The notes beneath the pieces are model-generated. The model worked only from the letters and a program-made list of their open reading frames with translations. It was not told the DNA's origin and ran no database searches. From Gyromitra esculenta (taxonomy: Eukaryota > Ascomycota > Pezizomycetes > Pezizales > Discinaceae), in NCBI GenBank assembly GCA_038503075.1, contig JBCAML010000005.1:1984001-2048000 (forward strand): a stretch of 64,000 nt of DNA, written 5' to 3'. This document shows positions 35,788 to 49,500 of the stretch, in pieces. A program made the translations under genes and the position numbers. Position 1 is the stretch's first letter; each line of letters opens with the position of its first letter.

Positions 35788-36718
35788 TTATGCCTTAAAC
35801 CTACCCTCAACAGCCTTCCAGTTGATGACGTCCCAAATAGCGCTAAAATACTCTGCCTTACGGTTCTGGTATTGGAGGCTAATTCGTTATTAGCCATAAC
35901 TGTTAAAATATCCTACGAGCCATCCGGGGAAACAAAATTAAGGTAAGAAAGGGATACTTACTAGTAAGCATGTTCCCATGCATCAATTCCCAGCAACGGC
36001 GCATACTTCCCAGTCACAGGATCTTGATTTGGTAGGGTAATGATCTGCAACTGCTTCGTCTCTTTATCCTTCACGAGCCAGCTCCACCCGCTGCCTTGAA
36101 TCCCCGCAAGAGAGACATTCACGACTTTCTTGAACTCTTCGTAGTTACCCCATGTACCGTTGATAGCATCGGCGAGTGCACCTGATGGAGGTGTGCCACC
36201 GCCGGCAGACTTAGGTGCAAGGTTCCCCCAGAAGAGCGAATGGTTCAAGTGACCTCTGCAGAGGGAAAATTGTTATTTTATGGCCCCTATCTCATGCTTC
36301 GTATATTGGTAAGAAATACCCCCCATGGAACCTCAGTGCTGGCTGAAGCGCAATCTGTGCCTTAACATCCTTTGATTGCTGTGCAGTCGCATATTTCTCC
36401 TCAGCTTCATTCAGGGAATTGACGTATGTTTGGTGATGCTTAGAATGATGGAGCTGTTTTGTCGCATATATAAATCAGTCATTGTGTTTCTCGTAGATTA
36501 CCTCAGCAGCAAACGAAACTCCATTCCTTCCATCCCCTTAATAGTCATGGGAAAATCCATAAACAAACCTCCATAATCTTCCCAGAAATTGCTGGCTCAA
36601 GCGCCGCATAATCATATGGCAGATCCGGAAGACTGTGCTTCGCGCGAATCGCCGAAGTTGCAAACCCGCGACTGGCCGTAGCAGCAATAGGACGGAAGGT
36701 AAGACGTGTTAATGACAT
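35788..36718 (-). CDS. SOD2: Superoxide dismutase [Mn], mitochondrial
   Basis: Four minus-strand exons (36718-36569, 36453-36320, 36255-35962, 35878-35788) give 222 residues. It converts superoxide to peroxide and oxygen in the matrix. The first ~27 residues ([20 protein letters not shown]) form a presequence. Metal ligands appear in [27 protein letters not shown] and [17 protein letters not shown] (Asp and His). GGGHLNHS fits the Mn form. Joins are codon-exact (ME|LHH, HGG|GHLN, HAY|YLQ). The terminal exon [11 protein letters not shown] is short of some homologues but normal. Introns are 115, 64 and 83 nt. Confidence 0.96.
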
Positions 36719-37492
36719 TACAATGGCGCAAATTGTGTTTGATAGTGGAAATATTTCTCGAGACGTTGTTCGGTGAGAGCAATGGGGGAAGACGTCATTT
36801 TTCGCTCCAAGGGAATGACGTGCTGAGTAATGATCGCAAGGGCTAGAAGCCGGCTATCGGTTGCGAGATCATCCGGTATCACTCGGTTGCTCCCCCAGCA
36901 GACAAGTGCTCTGGCCCAACGTCAGATAAGGGGAATTAAGTACGCAGAAATGTATAGAAACTGATGTTTGTGCGTCTAAATACTCAACAAAAGTGACAAT
37001 ATTGCTATTCCCTGGTGTTGAACCTATTGCACTTAACAAAACCTCAAGTAGTTACCCGCCAAATAGGGTACAACCTTAATCCCGATTATATCACAGTTTT
37101 CGTAGTCGGTCGTATTAATAATATCACGATTGCATAAAACTCTCGGAAGCAGTTATTTTTGCCTCCTCTCCTCTCATCACTTAGAGTCACCCCAGGTTTC
37201 TAATTGAAACTCAACATCTTTTACCCGAGTTGTGAGGGAAGTATACAGAAGCAAAAAATAATAACTGATAATACCCAATCCTGCTCCCCCTTATATATAT
37301 ATATATATATATTTTTGTGTGGAGTGGTCTAAAATGGGCCTTCCTTTCTAAAAGCGTTGAGCATCGGCGAGACAAAGGTATCTAGCGTGCCGCCAAACCA
37401 CATTACCTCTCAGACAAGAATTTATGAATCCATTCCACCACCATCCAATCCTCATTCCTACTATCCACAAAACATCCACCCTAAATCTAGGG
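36719..37492. other. Spacer with (TA)n microsatellite
   Basis: SOD2 promoter side. It contains a TA dinucleotide run at 37292-37312. No gene recognised. Confidence 0.5.
37292..37312. repeat. (TA)n microsatellite
   Basis: About ten TA units preceded by a C-run. Simple repeat. Confidence 0.9.
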
Positions 37493-37822
37493 CTATCGAA
37501 TTTTTCCTATCCGCTTCTCAAACACAACTTTCTTCCCCCAGAACGCCTCCAATTCCTTTGTAGCTGTACTGGATTCCTTCTTCCCTAGAACCTCACCAAC
37601 CAGCCCGCTCGGCGCAGGCCGCGGAATTGGGCATTTACGTTTCTTCTTCCGGTTCTTCTCCTGAAAAAGGGTTGTTGATTTTGCTCCCGATTCGGCGCGT
37701 TCGGAGCCTGTAGCGGGACATGGTAGGACGTGTGGTGCTGCCACTACGAGGAAAGATATTACAGCAGTGGTTGTAAATAGACTAGCTGTCGAGAACGATT
37801 TTGGATGCATTGCGGGCGGCAT
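37493..37822 (-). CDS. Hypothetical small membrane-anchored protein
   Basis: Single-exon, 109 residues, ATG at 37822 with a second in-frame ATG four codons on. Not recognised. The N-terminal third has one hydrophobic segment (ASLFTTTAVISFLVVAAPHV) ending in a Leu-Pro-Cys-Pro motif; it could be a signal anchor or mitochondrial membrane segment. The middle is strongly basic (EKNRKKKRKCPIPRPAPS) and the C-terminus is charged (KELEAFWGKKVVFEKR). Coding-like composition, a clean start and a place between two minus-strand mitochondrial genes support reality. Function unknown; conservation in other fungi would decide. Confidence 0.6.
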   Translation of the reverse strand: MPPAMHPKSFSTASLFTTTAVISFLVVAAPHVLPCPATGSERAESGAKSTTLFQEKNRKKKRKCPIPRPAPSGLVGEVLGKKESSTATKELEAFWGKKVVFEKRIGKIR

Positions 37823-38626
37823 TTTAGATTAATTTTGAGGGGCTGTTGAGGGAGACGAGCAGGTATGTACAGGAAAGGTGTTAATGTGTTTTGTTTTGTG
37901 GTCGTGGGTTGGTGGAGATAGAACCTGAAGATTAAATTCAGAAACACCTCCCAACGGCGGGCTAGGCAGCCTGACAGAGCTCGGGGTCTTATAGGAATGG
38001 AAAAACTATCCCACCGAGGGCCATAATAACGAGAGATAGGTGGCGATAGAGTTGGTTTTATCGGAGGAATTGGCGATGGGGTTGGTGTTGCTTTTAAGTT
38101 TTGTGGTCACGCCAGAAAACCCTGAAGGAGGAGAGAACATGGTTGCCACGATAAGCGGGGATGTTCGCTTTACCCCACCATGCACCGACCTTCATTCGTG
38201 ATGCGCGCCAATGCGCAACATTTCAAACACGAAAGATAGTGCGTTCTAAGGCTGTAGCGGAAGCAGAATGATCGGATAGATATAGAATATTCTATGCGGA
38301 GCTATCATGGGTAACACGAAATCACGGATTTACTTAGTCAAAAAAAGTAACCTCTATTTTCCAATAGCATGGTAAACAAAGCCTAGGAAATCGGAGAAGA
38401 ATAAAATAAAATACACTTTTGTTTACACGGTATCATTTCTCCTTCTACTCTGGCCTAATTTCACCACATGATTGTCGCGATCTTCTTTATGAAAGGGCGA
38501 TTTCATACCATCTCACCGTTTTGCTGTTCCACCCACCCACCCTTTGTACTGACAAACCGAGCCGCCGTCTTATTCTTCAACGTATCGCCTAAGGTATGTA
38601 CTAACTAAATTGGTACGGTTGAAGAT
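37823..38626. other. Spacer, no gene recognised
   Basis: Promoter side of the small protein and 3' flank of QCR6. No open frame with features. Confidence 0.5.
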
Positions 38627-39237
38627 TTATTTCAACTTAGACCAGAGCTTGGGGGCAGCGCAAGTATTGGCGCAGTGGAGAACGTGAAAAACTAATTTTA
38701 AGCGCAATTAATGTTAGCAAAGTAGGTAGAGAAGAAAACGAAAAAGCCGAGTGGGTAAGGTAATAAAACGTACACTCTTCGACACAGTCCTCCTTAGGTG
38801 CACTCTTTGCCTCAGAAGGGGCAGATGTGACTCGCTCGACACACTCATCGTAGTGGTGCTTGTATGGCTTGCATTCTTTTGTGTTAGAGCACGCTAAATC
38901 GCAGTCAGTGGACTCAATTCATCTAATTCACTTCCAGTACCTCAATTCCAGGCTGCCCCGCGATCCCGGGTAAAAACTAGAGGCGAAGGAACAAACCTTC
39001 AATGATAGCTGGAGCAGGATCTTCGGGTTCTTCTTCCTCTTCTTCCTCTTCTTCCTCTTCCTCCTCTACTTTCTTCTCCGGCTCCTCCTCCTCTTTGGGT
39101 TCCTCCTCCTCCTCCTCTTTAGCCTCCTCCTCCTTAGGATGCGATTCCTCCTTCTCCTCGGCTGGTGGGGCTTCGGCCTGTACGTCAGAAGCGGTCAGAG
39201 AGTTGTAGAGATCTGAGATGAATGATGAGAGAGACAT
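38627..39237 (-). CDS. QCR6: Cytochrome bc1 complex acidic hinge subunit (Qcr6/UQCRH)
   Basis: Three minus-strand exons (39237-38997, 38893-38774, 38691-38627) give 141 residues. The subunit sits on the intermembrane-space face of complex III near cytochrome c1. After MSLSSFISDLYN the N-terminal half is almost only Glu with Lys and Pro (a run of about 17 acidic residues), typical of fungal Qcr6. The C-terminal hinge domain has the paired cysteines: ACSNTKECKPYKHHYDECV, EDCVEEFFHVLHCANTCAAP, ending KLWSKLK. Introns are 103 and 82 nt; both joins fall inside codons and restore IIEACS and EEFFHV. The antisense poly-Ser frame is an artefact of the Glu codons. Confidence 0.94.
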
Positions 39238-42200
39238 ATTTGCTGTCGGCAAGAAAACGGGTAGGTTGGTGGTTGAATAGATGCGAAGAGAGGATGGAAC
39301 GTTGAACCTGGCAAAGATTTGATGTTGGACTGAAATGGCGTTCCGGTGATTGGTGGGGAGGTCGATTACCTAAACCTGTTTATCACGTGATTCAACATTT
39401 CTGGACTTCACACAGGATAAGGCTAGCTTCGCCCCTCTCTGTTATTATCTGCATGCAGTTCAGAAACTCTTAGCTTATTCCACAAGAAATTCCAAGTATA
39501 TTATAGCCTTAGCTACGAACCTCGAATTACAAATATATCCATTATCTCAAATCAATTGAGTGAGGTTTTATGGTAGTGCTCAGCTGAAGTACTGCGTATA
39601 TGCATTTACACTTAACTTGTATTCTACAGATCAGGCTTAAAGAATCGGTTGTTAAACTTGCACATGTGCGAAACAGTGCTTCAGAGCTTACTCACTATAA
39701 CATTGCACGACAGAGAATTTATCATTATCATCAGATACTTAGCTTAGCAATGTAGATAGTTATATGTAGGTAATTGCCTAGGGCTAGTCTTCCAAAGCTC
39801 TTCTAGAAACCCCCAGTTTTTTTTCGAAAGTCCCTACTACAATAATGCGCGTGGATATATAACCTTTTCTTCCGCCAGGTCCTTGATAAACCGCATAAAT
39901 AGTTATCTGACCTATTAGATAGAGTGAACGGATCTAAGTGATCAGGATTACCTAGATAATAGGTCCGAAAGCAACTTTTGAGAGCGTTCGCATGTGAGGC
40001 TGCAGCTGGAGATACGCTACATCAAGGGATTAAGGAGGTGCGAATCTAGTACCCAACCGTTTCCGGTGGCGGGATGGAAGGCATGACTGTTTTAATATTA
40101 GGTTTTGTCTAGTTCTACTGTTGGCTTATATATAGGAGAATTAATGCCTTAGAATTATGGGGCACCCTTGCGGCTATAGTATATATATAGCATGAAGTCA
40201 CCATCTTTACAGATAGTCGCAAATTCGTCGAAACACTGATATAATTCACTTTCTGGCAAGTCTTAACCGGTCGACTTAGTCCGAGTGAGAGTTTATGAAT
40301 AATATTCGCCCTCGAATGTGGAGATATGTATGAATTAGTATAAACTCAGAGGGGATTGGTATCGAAGAGAGTGTTTCGTATCTGTTTAAGCAAAAAAAGG
40401 AATATGAGGCCCAGTTCCATAGAGGAATGTGCTCGCAGGGGAGTGTGGATTGCGAATCGAAGAAGGGATACATATATGCATATGGCTACGGTGTTACCGT
40501 TGTAAACGGATAATGCAATTCAGGAACAGTTCTATAGCTAAGACACTACTATACATAAGTGATCAGGCATTACCGACAGTTGTGGATATCGCGAAAACGC
40601 GAGCAAGCTTTGGACACCACTCTCAGTACAGACCACGCTTCCCCGTCCACTTACTATATATGTCGCATTAATAGTGTGACAGCAGCATTTCCCTAGTATA
40701 CCACAGGGTTGTACGACCATTGGTTATCCGGTATTGGAATCCGCTCACTTAAAGGAACTAGACCGGGTAGCTCTGGAACGTTCGATGTGAACCATACGTT
40801 CTTCTTCAAAACCCCGAGGCCACGGACGATTACCTCGTCTTGGACTACGATCTTACCTGTTAAAGGCCAACATTGTATTGGTTCATGTTAAGTTTGGGCA
40901 GCGTAAGAAAGGTCCATTCACTTGCATTTCAGTAATCTCTGGACAGTTAAGCCCTCGGTATGAGTTTAGGCCTTCTAACTGCGAAATCCTAGGAACCTCG
41001 TCAAATAATCGCATTAGAAACTACATATGTAGTTATAAGTTATCACCCATGTACATTAAGGTTGTCGTCGGGGGGAGCCAAGCCGTGATCCTTGCCGAAG
41101 TTGGTTAAAGGGATGAGGTATATAAGGCCAAGGGCTTCTATATCCTGTGTTTTTCCCCCATATCTTCACAATATAATGTTTCTCGGTGTGGATATTTGTT
41201 TTTGGTACTTTTATAGACATTGACGCATTTGTTTCACACTTTTTTATTTACGATTTTCCGCGGAGCTAATTGGCCACCCAGAACAAGTTCCGACTAACCC
41301 CCAAGCCCATGTACATGTGGGTACCTATAAGGCCCGGCTATGCGAGTTAGCAAACCGGAGGCTCACAAACATCGCTCGAGAGTATAGGCTATGTGTGTGT
41401 AGAAAATTTTAATTATATTGATTGCGTTTTGTAGCAAAGGAAAAATCTCAGTTACCCTTAAATTATTATCTCAGAAAGTATCGCGTCGAATTTCGGATTA
41501 CCTGGTGTCTTATTGAGTAAGTCGCTGAAAGGCACTATAGAAGGCTTGGGGGGTTATTGACATAGGCCCTCTTATTTTTTTGGGTTCTAATTTCTACTTA
41601 GGCGATTCACTCCCGCTTAATTACAGCAGTACGTAAAGACAATTTCGAACCCTCTCGACCGTTATTCTATGATCTTACCACAAAGGTTTGCAAATAAATT
41701 CGCGATCGGTTATATGGGCGATACTGGCACTCATACAAGTACATGTAGGAATGTTATTAAACGTCTCCAGGCAGTTGAGTGTGGAGGTAGAGGGCTGCGT
41801 TTAGTTCAAAAACTGTTGAGGTTTACAATGAGTCAAGTACTTATACACTCAGTTTAAATCATGGCAGTGAATTCGGGTTCGCGAGTCGGCTAGAGGGCTA
41901 CAGACACACATCTCCGTGGACGGCGGGCGGTCCGGCCATGGTTAGAATACATATACTCAACACCATGTAACTGTAGTTTCAGGTTGTGTTAGAGATTCTC
42001 ATAGGTATAGGGAAAGGTCTTGAGCATCATATCTTCACTGTATGTCATTTCTTATAATTTGTGTTCCAAAGGGCCGATTTACTGGTTGAGCCGCTAGTAA
42101 ATTCGACTCTAAGATATTGGCTCTCAACCACAGTTCGATATTTGCTCTTTGACTTCACTTATGGTGCTATAGCTAGACATATTCTACCATAGACTGAGAA

Positions 42201-43549
42201 TCGTCTTCGGAACTTCTAAATCACAAACAGTCTCCTTAAATATCCACTGGGCATGGCCTAAATGTGAGCGGTTTTAGATCAGCTCTTTAAATAACTCTTG
42301 AAGCGTTCAAAGATGTCGAAAATCATTGTACAAATCGCTTGTTTTCCTCGCCTAGCACCCCCTGTTCTGCCTAGCTCTGTCGTGACTAAACGACAGTTTA
42401 GAGAGGACACAAGTCCCCCAAATCGGATCATATTCTACCTCTTCCTCCGTCGAACCATATAAGCCCCAGGGTTACTGGTATGAAAACAAACTATGCCTTG
42501 ACCTCCACAGTCTCTTATAGCGCTTCAGAGCATAATACACCAATGCTATTTAAGTAGACGACAGCCCTCTAGAGCTTGAACTTGAAGACTGATACATCTG
42601 GATATGGAAGTGGTCTCCACATAGCTGTGTAGAGATGATAACCAGGCGCACTAAACGTACGCAAATTAAATTGTCGCTTACACGTGATTCAAGCCCCCCC
42701 CAAAGCGTACGTGGTAGGCGTAGATCCATAGTTACATGTAGGTTTGTAGTTCTAGAAGGTGGCAAGAATGGCGTTGGAATCGGGATTTATAGCATGATTT
42801 CGCCTATTGGGTGGTAGGTAACTGATAGACACCCGTACCAACACCTAAAACGAAGATTTCCAGGAAAGACGCCAGAAAGAGTAGAAGAATACGAAGAAGT
42901 TTCCATTGTTGGAACCCGAGACACCCCCTGGGAAATGAGCCTTGGCAATAGGTCTCAGACATCAAGCATTGTGATACATAAGTAATCCCCCTCTTGTAAA
43001 GTCGAACGGGAAAATAGAAGCGTGCATGAAAAAACATCTCTGGCTTCTTGTTTTCATCCTCATCTCCGTTTCTTTCGCCGGGGAGCAGAGAGAAAGCTCA
43101 CCATCACCTTCATCGCTGTTTCGAGAGCCACTTCCTAGAGTTTGTGTGATCAGGTTCCTGGATCGTGTTGTGTGTGTTGCGTGCCCCTCCATTTAGACGA
43201 GTCGCAGCTTCTGATGTAAGTCCCAAGTCTGGCGCTGTCGTCGTAGCACTAGAAGTACCTCTCCACCACTTCCCCGTTTATCCGTCTGGTCTATTCCTTT
43301 CCATCAGCATCGATTACATCTCCCAATTTTCCATCCACATCAACTCTTTTTAAAACCTAAGAGTCATCTCTCAGTTGGTCATCGAGCCAGTCCCTTTCGT
43401 TTGCTGTGACTACCGAGTTCAACCGTTCGAAAATACTTAAGCTAATTTTCTCGTTCACAGCCAAAGCATCATCCATCACCGGCCCATAGTATCACCACTC
43501 TTAGCAAAATCTCCATCCCCGGAGATTCTACATCTCCTGTTTATCAATC
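39238..43549. other. 4.3-kb spacer upstream of BLM10; no gene recognised
   Basis: AT-rich DNA with only short frames (40429-40671, 40709-40891, 40878-41108, 41669-41857, all +), none with family features or workable splice links. From about 43.1 kb it becomes pyrimidine-rich, the likely BLM10 promoter and leader. A repeat or dead transposon content is possible but I see no terminal repeats. Confidence 0.45.
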
Positions 43550-46500
43550 ATGAGCAAGATGGCAGAATTCCTGGCAGCCCATCTCGGCGCCAACGGGAAT
43601 GACCAGGCAGCTTCAGGCGCAACCAGCCCCGGAGCCGAGTGGCGGGATGATGGTGAAGGGGATTCGCAATCCCGTTACAGACCACGATCCTATCCATATT
43701 TCAAATACCTTCCCTACGAGGTTGAGGATGAAACCGAACGGCAGAGGAATCTTGAGGAGATCATCAAGCATCTCTACATTGCTATTGAAGCTGGAGATTT
43801 TGCTCCGGGGGCGGTTCATTGGTCGAGAGAGCTCAGAAGTTGGTTGACGCTAAAGTTTGATCCTCCACGGAAGACAAGGGTCGAGCTGGTGAGACTCTAC
43901 TATGAGCTCGCTATGGCCCCTGGGTTGGATCCTGCTGTTGCTGAAAGATTCGCTAGCATGTTTATGGTTCTTACAAAGTATTTTTCCTACATTCCTTTTG
44001 TTTTAAACGTCTTTCTTAAGTCCCCGCTGGCGTGGAGACACCCACTGGTTCTGTTTCTCATTTTGCTGTACGATCTCATAATCATAATGAATGCTAAGAA
44101 ATTTCAAGGCGAAAACACTATCTGCGTCCTGGAAAAGACCTTACATTGGATTGGAGGCCCCTCTTCAAAGAACTCAAAGTATTTGTGCTGCCACAGGAAT
44201 CAGGATTTGTCCATACCACCTCAATTAAGAAAAATGTGCGGACATTGACAAAGATGTGCTCGTTTGCGCAGCTTTACTTTAACCCAGAAGAGATCACAGC
44301 TATGTTTGAAGAATTCCTACCTTACGTATGAAGACGTATCCGTTCAAGATCTAAGGGGGAAATACTGATGGAATGTATAGTTTAGCACCTCTTTCTCAGA
44401 AAGTGCTTTTGTGGTTGTTGGATTGTTAAACCTACTCCTACCAACCGCTCCTCCACCTCCAGACAACCCGAAACTTCAGCCGTCGCATTATCTTCCTAGT
44501 GAGCCCATTCTGATTTCTCGTTTTTATGAATAAATATGCTGACACAACTTAGCGCTCTTCCATCTGTGGTCGCTCGTAAACCGTTCGAGAATATTTGATG
44601 TAAATTTCATGGATATGTTGTCACGACTATCACGAGATATGCTATCAGCGACGCACATCCCATTTGGTCAATATGGTATCTTCAGTAAAGAACAATCCAC
44701 CTTGATATTTACCGCTATCCTACGACTTTTGGAAATCCCGGTTGGTCAGGCGACTTCTCCGTATAGTACTGTTGTGGACATGAATATTGGTTTGGGTATG
44801 GCTCTAGAGAGAGATCAGAGGAAGAATCCTGTGGCCCATCATATTGCAAGATGGATCGTTATGTCTCTATCCCCTCATTCACTCAATGAACCGGATTCTA
44901 TTCTATCGAACCTCGAAGGCCTTATACAGGCTGTGGAGACATTTTTCCACCCTTCGAATACAGGTAGCTGGACCAAAACCCTTTCGCAACTTGTCTATTA
45001 CCTAGCCGATTTCTTCGTCATGAGATGGAACAGGGAGCGGAGTGGCGAAATGGAAGTCCCAGAAGACAGGAAGCTCACCCCTGAACTAAAGAGACGTTTT
45101 GTGGTGTGCCTAAAAGAGGTTATCTTCATGGGCATCTATGCAAAAAGCAGTACTGCCATGAGCTTCTCACTATCTTCTTTACAGAGTTTAGCATATCTTG
45201 AGCCAGATCTTATTCTTCCTGGCGCACTGCAACGGATATATCCTAGTATGCAGGGATTAGTAGAAGTACACCGAACAACTTCCTCTCTACGCTCTCTACA
45301 GGTTCTTTCCCGGATCATGGTTAGAACCAGAGGATTCCGCAATCACATCACTTCTCTGCTCGGCCTTGCTCTCCCTGGGATCGATGCAAACGATTTAGAC
45401 AAGACACTACATACTCTGTCATTCGTGCAGGCTGTGGCATACAATATCCCATTTCGAGATTTAACCGAGGATGAAGAAGGTGGAGGTGGTGGAAGTTACT
45501 TAGCTTTGGAGTGGGTTGGTTCTGAGGTTGAGAGGTTGGAAAGAGAGGGTGCAGAGGTGGAGATCAATTATAATGCTGAGCTCAGCGATGAGAATGAGGC
45601 TGCTATCCTTAGGTCTTCAACGGCTGGCTTAAGCGAATTTCTAATATCTTTCCTAGGGCGTGTGTTCACCCTTCTAGAGAACTTGCCAGATGCCTCTCGA
45701 GTCCGTAGTGGTTCTCCAGAGGAGCATATTGTTAACACCCTACCGGCGGCTTTCACACCACTTCTTGCTGCATTATCCCCAGACCTTTACGATATTGCTC
45801 TCCAGAAAATCACTGATTTCGTGAGCAGCCATGTTATCCACCAAGCTCGGGACGCAATGGCATTTATCTGCAATTCCTTGTGTAAAGTGAACCCAGAAAA
45901 AGCATTAAAAAAACTGGTTCCGGTACTCATTCAAAATATTCGGACCGAAATTGAGGAAAATGGTGCAGCCTCAACGCGTAACACCGGCTCGGACGTGCTT
46001 CCCAGAGATCGAGGACTCGTGTGGAACGTGAGCATCTTGAGCATGTGCGTGGTTCACATTGGAGATGCGGTGTTAAATCATAAAGGAGAACTGTTGGATA
46101 TTGCGGCCTTCATGCAAAAGAAGTGCAAGGGAATACCTACTGTTCATGTCTCCAATTTTATTCATCATTTGCTGCTCAACTTGACCGTTGTATACACTGT
46201 AGACTATGGTCTTGTCGAGCCTACAGAAGGTAAAATCCAAGCCATTTTAGCACCAAATTGTGATTACTGACGAAGTTGATAGCTTGCAACATCGGCGCCT
46301 GGGGAAAGGTCTACGACCCCAAAGAACTCAGTATTCGGTGGCACATTCCTTCGCAGGCGGAAGTCGAATTTGCTGTAGAATTATTCAAGTCTCAAGCTGA
46401 GAACGCTTTAGAATCTCTGACATCGCTCACCAGTGGAGATTCAGATATTAAGCGCGATGGAACCGGCAAAGAATGGTCTGATGAAGTTTCTAGGAATCTG

Positions 46501-49500
46501 GTCCTACTTAGACTTATCATTTCAGGAGCCTCCGTCTTATTTGACCCTCTGCGTGTTCCAGGCGGAATTTTGGCCGAGAAAGAAAAAAAGGAAGATGATG
46601 TGGAAATGCACGATGCCGATGCCGATGCCGATGATGGGGTTGGGAGCGATGAGCCTATGGGTGAGGCTCAGGATGACGATGTGAAACCGACTTACAGGTA
46701 CCCGGCAGGATATTTCTTCAAGAATCCTGAAGACCCACTGTATGTCACTGTTCATGAATTACGGGACAAACTTGGGGACGTTTTGCACAAGGTTCATGTT
46801 TTCCTAACCCAATCCCAAGAGGATGATGTTCCCTGTTTCAATGCTCTATATACGGTAATGGGCCCATCTAGATCTGCTTCGATTCTTAAAGCTAATTTTG
46901 CACAGGCGTATCGCTCGTGGTTTGTGGATGTTGGGATTGAGAGGTCTGCTCATGTTTTAGATAGAGTAACCCGCCTTTTCGCTGCGGATATTCATCCATT
47001 TAAAGTCAGTGGGCTCCGGAAAAATTACCCTCGCCCGCTCTTGCTGCGAAGAGCAAACGTATATCATCTTCAGCGCCTCCGACACAATGCAGGGCCTCGG
47101 CCGCTATCCGTTATGGACAAAACGCTTTTATTGGATTTAGCGGAGTCCTGTGTATCGCTCTACACTGAGATTCGTCGTCACGCACAAAGTGCTGGGGATT
47201 CTGCCACGAAAGTCATCATTGGCGCTAGACCACTAGTCATCCCACCGCTATTGAGGGCTTTTGAGGAATCTCTGCAAACCAACGATTTCAGGCGTATGAA
47301 AGGTGCAATGTATAGTCTCCTTTTTGGAACCCTAGCCAAGACTGCTGGCAGAGATTGGAGGTACACCCCTTCTTTGATCAAGGCATTTATTGCTGCTAGT
47401 ACGGCAGATAAACCCTCGGTACAAAAACTCGCAACCAATGCAGTTTATCAAGTGATGGATTATGGGCGGCCCCTAGAGAGGATGGTAATATTAAATGAAG
47501 AGACTGTTAGAAGAATTGCTCCTGATGAAGATTTATTGGCGGTGATTGCAAAAAAGCGAGAACAGATCGCGAGAAAGAGAAAGCGTATCGAGAGCAAGAA
47601 GGCTGATCTCGCTCTAGAGCTTGTGGAGCTTGCGAAGAACTCCCATTGGAAAACCGCTAGTCGTACGGCTACTGTCGTGGTAAACTTAGGATTGAGATTC
47701 CACACAATTGCACCAGACTCTATGCTTGAATTGACAACTAAGGGTACAATTGATAGTCATCCAGGACTGAGAGGGTTATACTCGGGGGCTTTAGTCGCGC
47801 TTTTCTGTTTAATTGAACTTCGGGCAACTTGTGAGCACAATTATCGAAACTTCCTCCTAGACAAGCTTGTGTTGCCGAACAAGCTTACGGTTTCTACGAG
47901 GTCGGAGGATCCTAATTGGACCGAAGAATTCCTTGATTCTTTCACCAAACCAGATGCTGAGTATTACGTGGACCACGATTACCCCGGTTGGTTAGTTTGG
48001 GGTAAAAACTTCCCTGCATATGAAGTCAACCCAAAAGAAGGAATGCAGTTTGATGATGTCGAGACCAACGCGCGCAAAACGATTGCCAATCTACTTGACA
48101 GAGATTGGTTTAAAACTTTCTTTGAATATCTCAAGCAGGAACCTCGTGATGGAGCTCCAGACAGATTCCGGATGGCTAGTTCAATGTTGCTACAGTTTGC
48201 TTTCGAGTTGATGAGAGATGGATTGACACCTGTCAAATACGGCGAAATAATAGAGGAAACAACGGCTGTATTTGAGGATGGAAGTGATAAGCACCAACAT
48301 CGAGCAACTGCAGAAATTCTTGGAGCTCTCGTATCAGCGTATAGGGACTCCACGGTAGAAAACAAGGACATGATGTGGAATCACGTCTTTCCGATTGTCA
48401 AGAAGATCTTTGAGGAAGGATTAACACCGGAGAACTCATCCTATTGGTCTTCGTTCTTACATCTTGTTCTTGTAAGTTTGTTGAGTACCCCAGATTAGTG
48501 TTCGTCAGATGGTACTAATTCAATTTCTAGCAAGGAAAAGATTTAAGAAGGTCATGGCCTATCGTCGAGTGGTTGACCAATTACAGATTGGACATGAACT
48601 CCAATGCCGCTTTCAAAGAAAGTTCGAAAATTCAGCTCTTACAACAGTGTATTTTGGAAGCAGGGTGGCATTTTCGGTTAGAGAAGCCAATCCTAGAGGA
48701 TTTACTCAAGCACATAGACCATCCATATAAAGGTAATTCAATACCTTTCAACAAAACGAACTACCTACTAAATTTTCCCCAACATAGGTGTCAGAGAAGC
48801 GATGGGTCAGACCTTAGGGAGTCTTTATAGATCTAGACATCACGAATCTTATAAGGACGTGAAAACACTCATGGACAGTCAAGTTAGTGTTTCATCGGTT
48901 GGGAGTACACCATATAAACCTACAGAGGAATTTGCAGCCACTATCAGCAATGTCTTCGAACGACTTGAGGAATGGCGGCACGAACGTACACCCGGGCAAC
49001 AAGCTCCTTCGTCATACACTGCGGGTAGCAAGACGGTACTTTTATGGCTGGATACGACCCTATCGTCGCACGAATGCACTCAGCTAATCCCCTTCTTCCC
49101 GGATATGTTCATGGGCGAGATGCTCCACATGATGGACATCAAGGAGGATCCGGAGTTGATGTCGTTAGCCTACCACGTATTTAGACATCTTCCTAATATT
49201 CCACATCCCTACAAAGAGGACCATGACTTCATTTCTGCCCTCATCCGGATTGGAACGACATCCCCGCTTTGGCATCAGCGCCTACGTGTGCTGATTAACA
49301 TGCAAGTTATCTACTTTCGCCGTCTCTTCCTCATCACAGCCGAGGAAAAACAACGTATATTCACGTGCGTATCAACGATGTTAGAAGACTCCCAGCTTGA
49401 GGTTCGTCTCGGTGCTGCAACCACACTTTCGGGGATGGTTCGATGCTCGCCAGTTCGCCTTCGAGAGGGAATCGTACAAGAACTCAAGAAGAAATTCACA

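Noticed and set aside
39002..39208. Plus-strand poly-serine frame
   Set aside because: Mirror of the Glu codon run in QCR6 on the other strand.
42759..42767. PACE-like GGTGGCAAG upstream of BLM10
   Set aside because: One base off the Rpn4 site, about 790 bp from the gene, and that regulator is a Saccharomycotina feature.
43978..44108. Apparent hydrophobic extension of BLM10 exon 1
   Set aside because: Read-through of an intron; splicing to RKHYLRPGKDL matches the family exactly.
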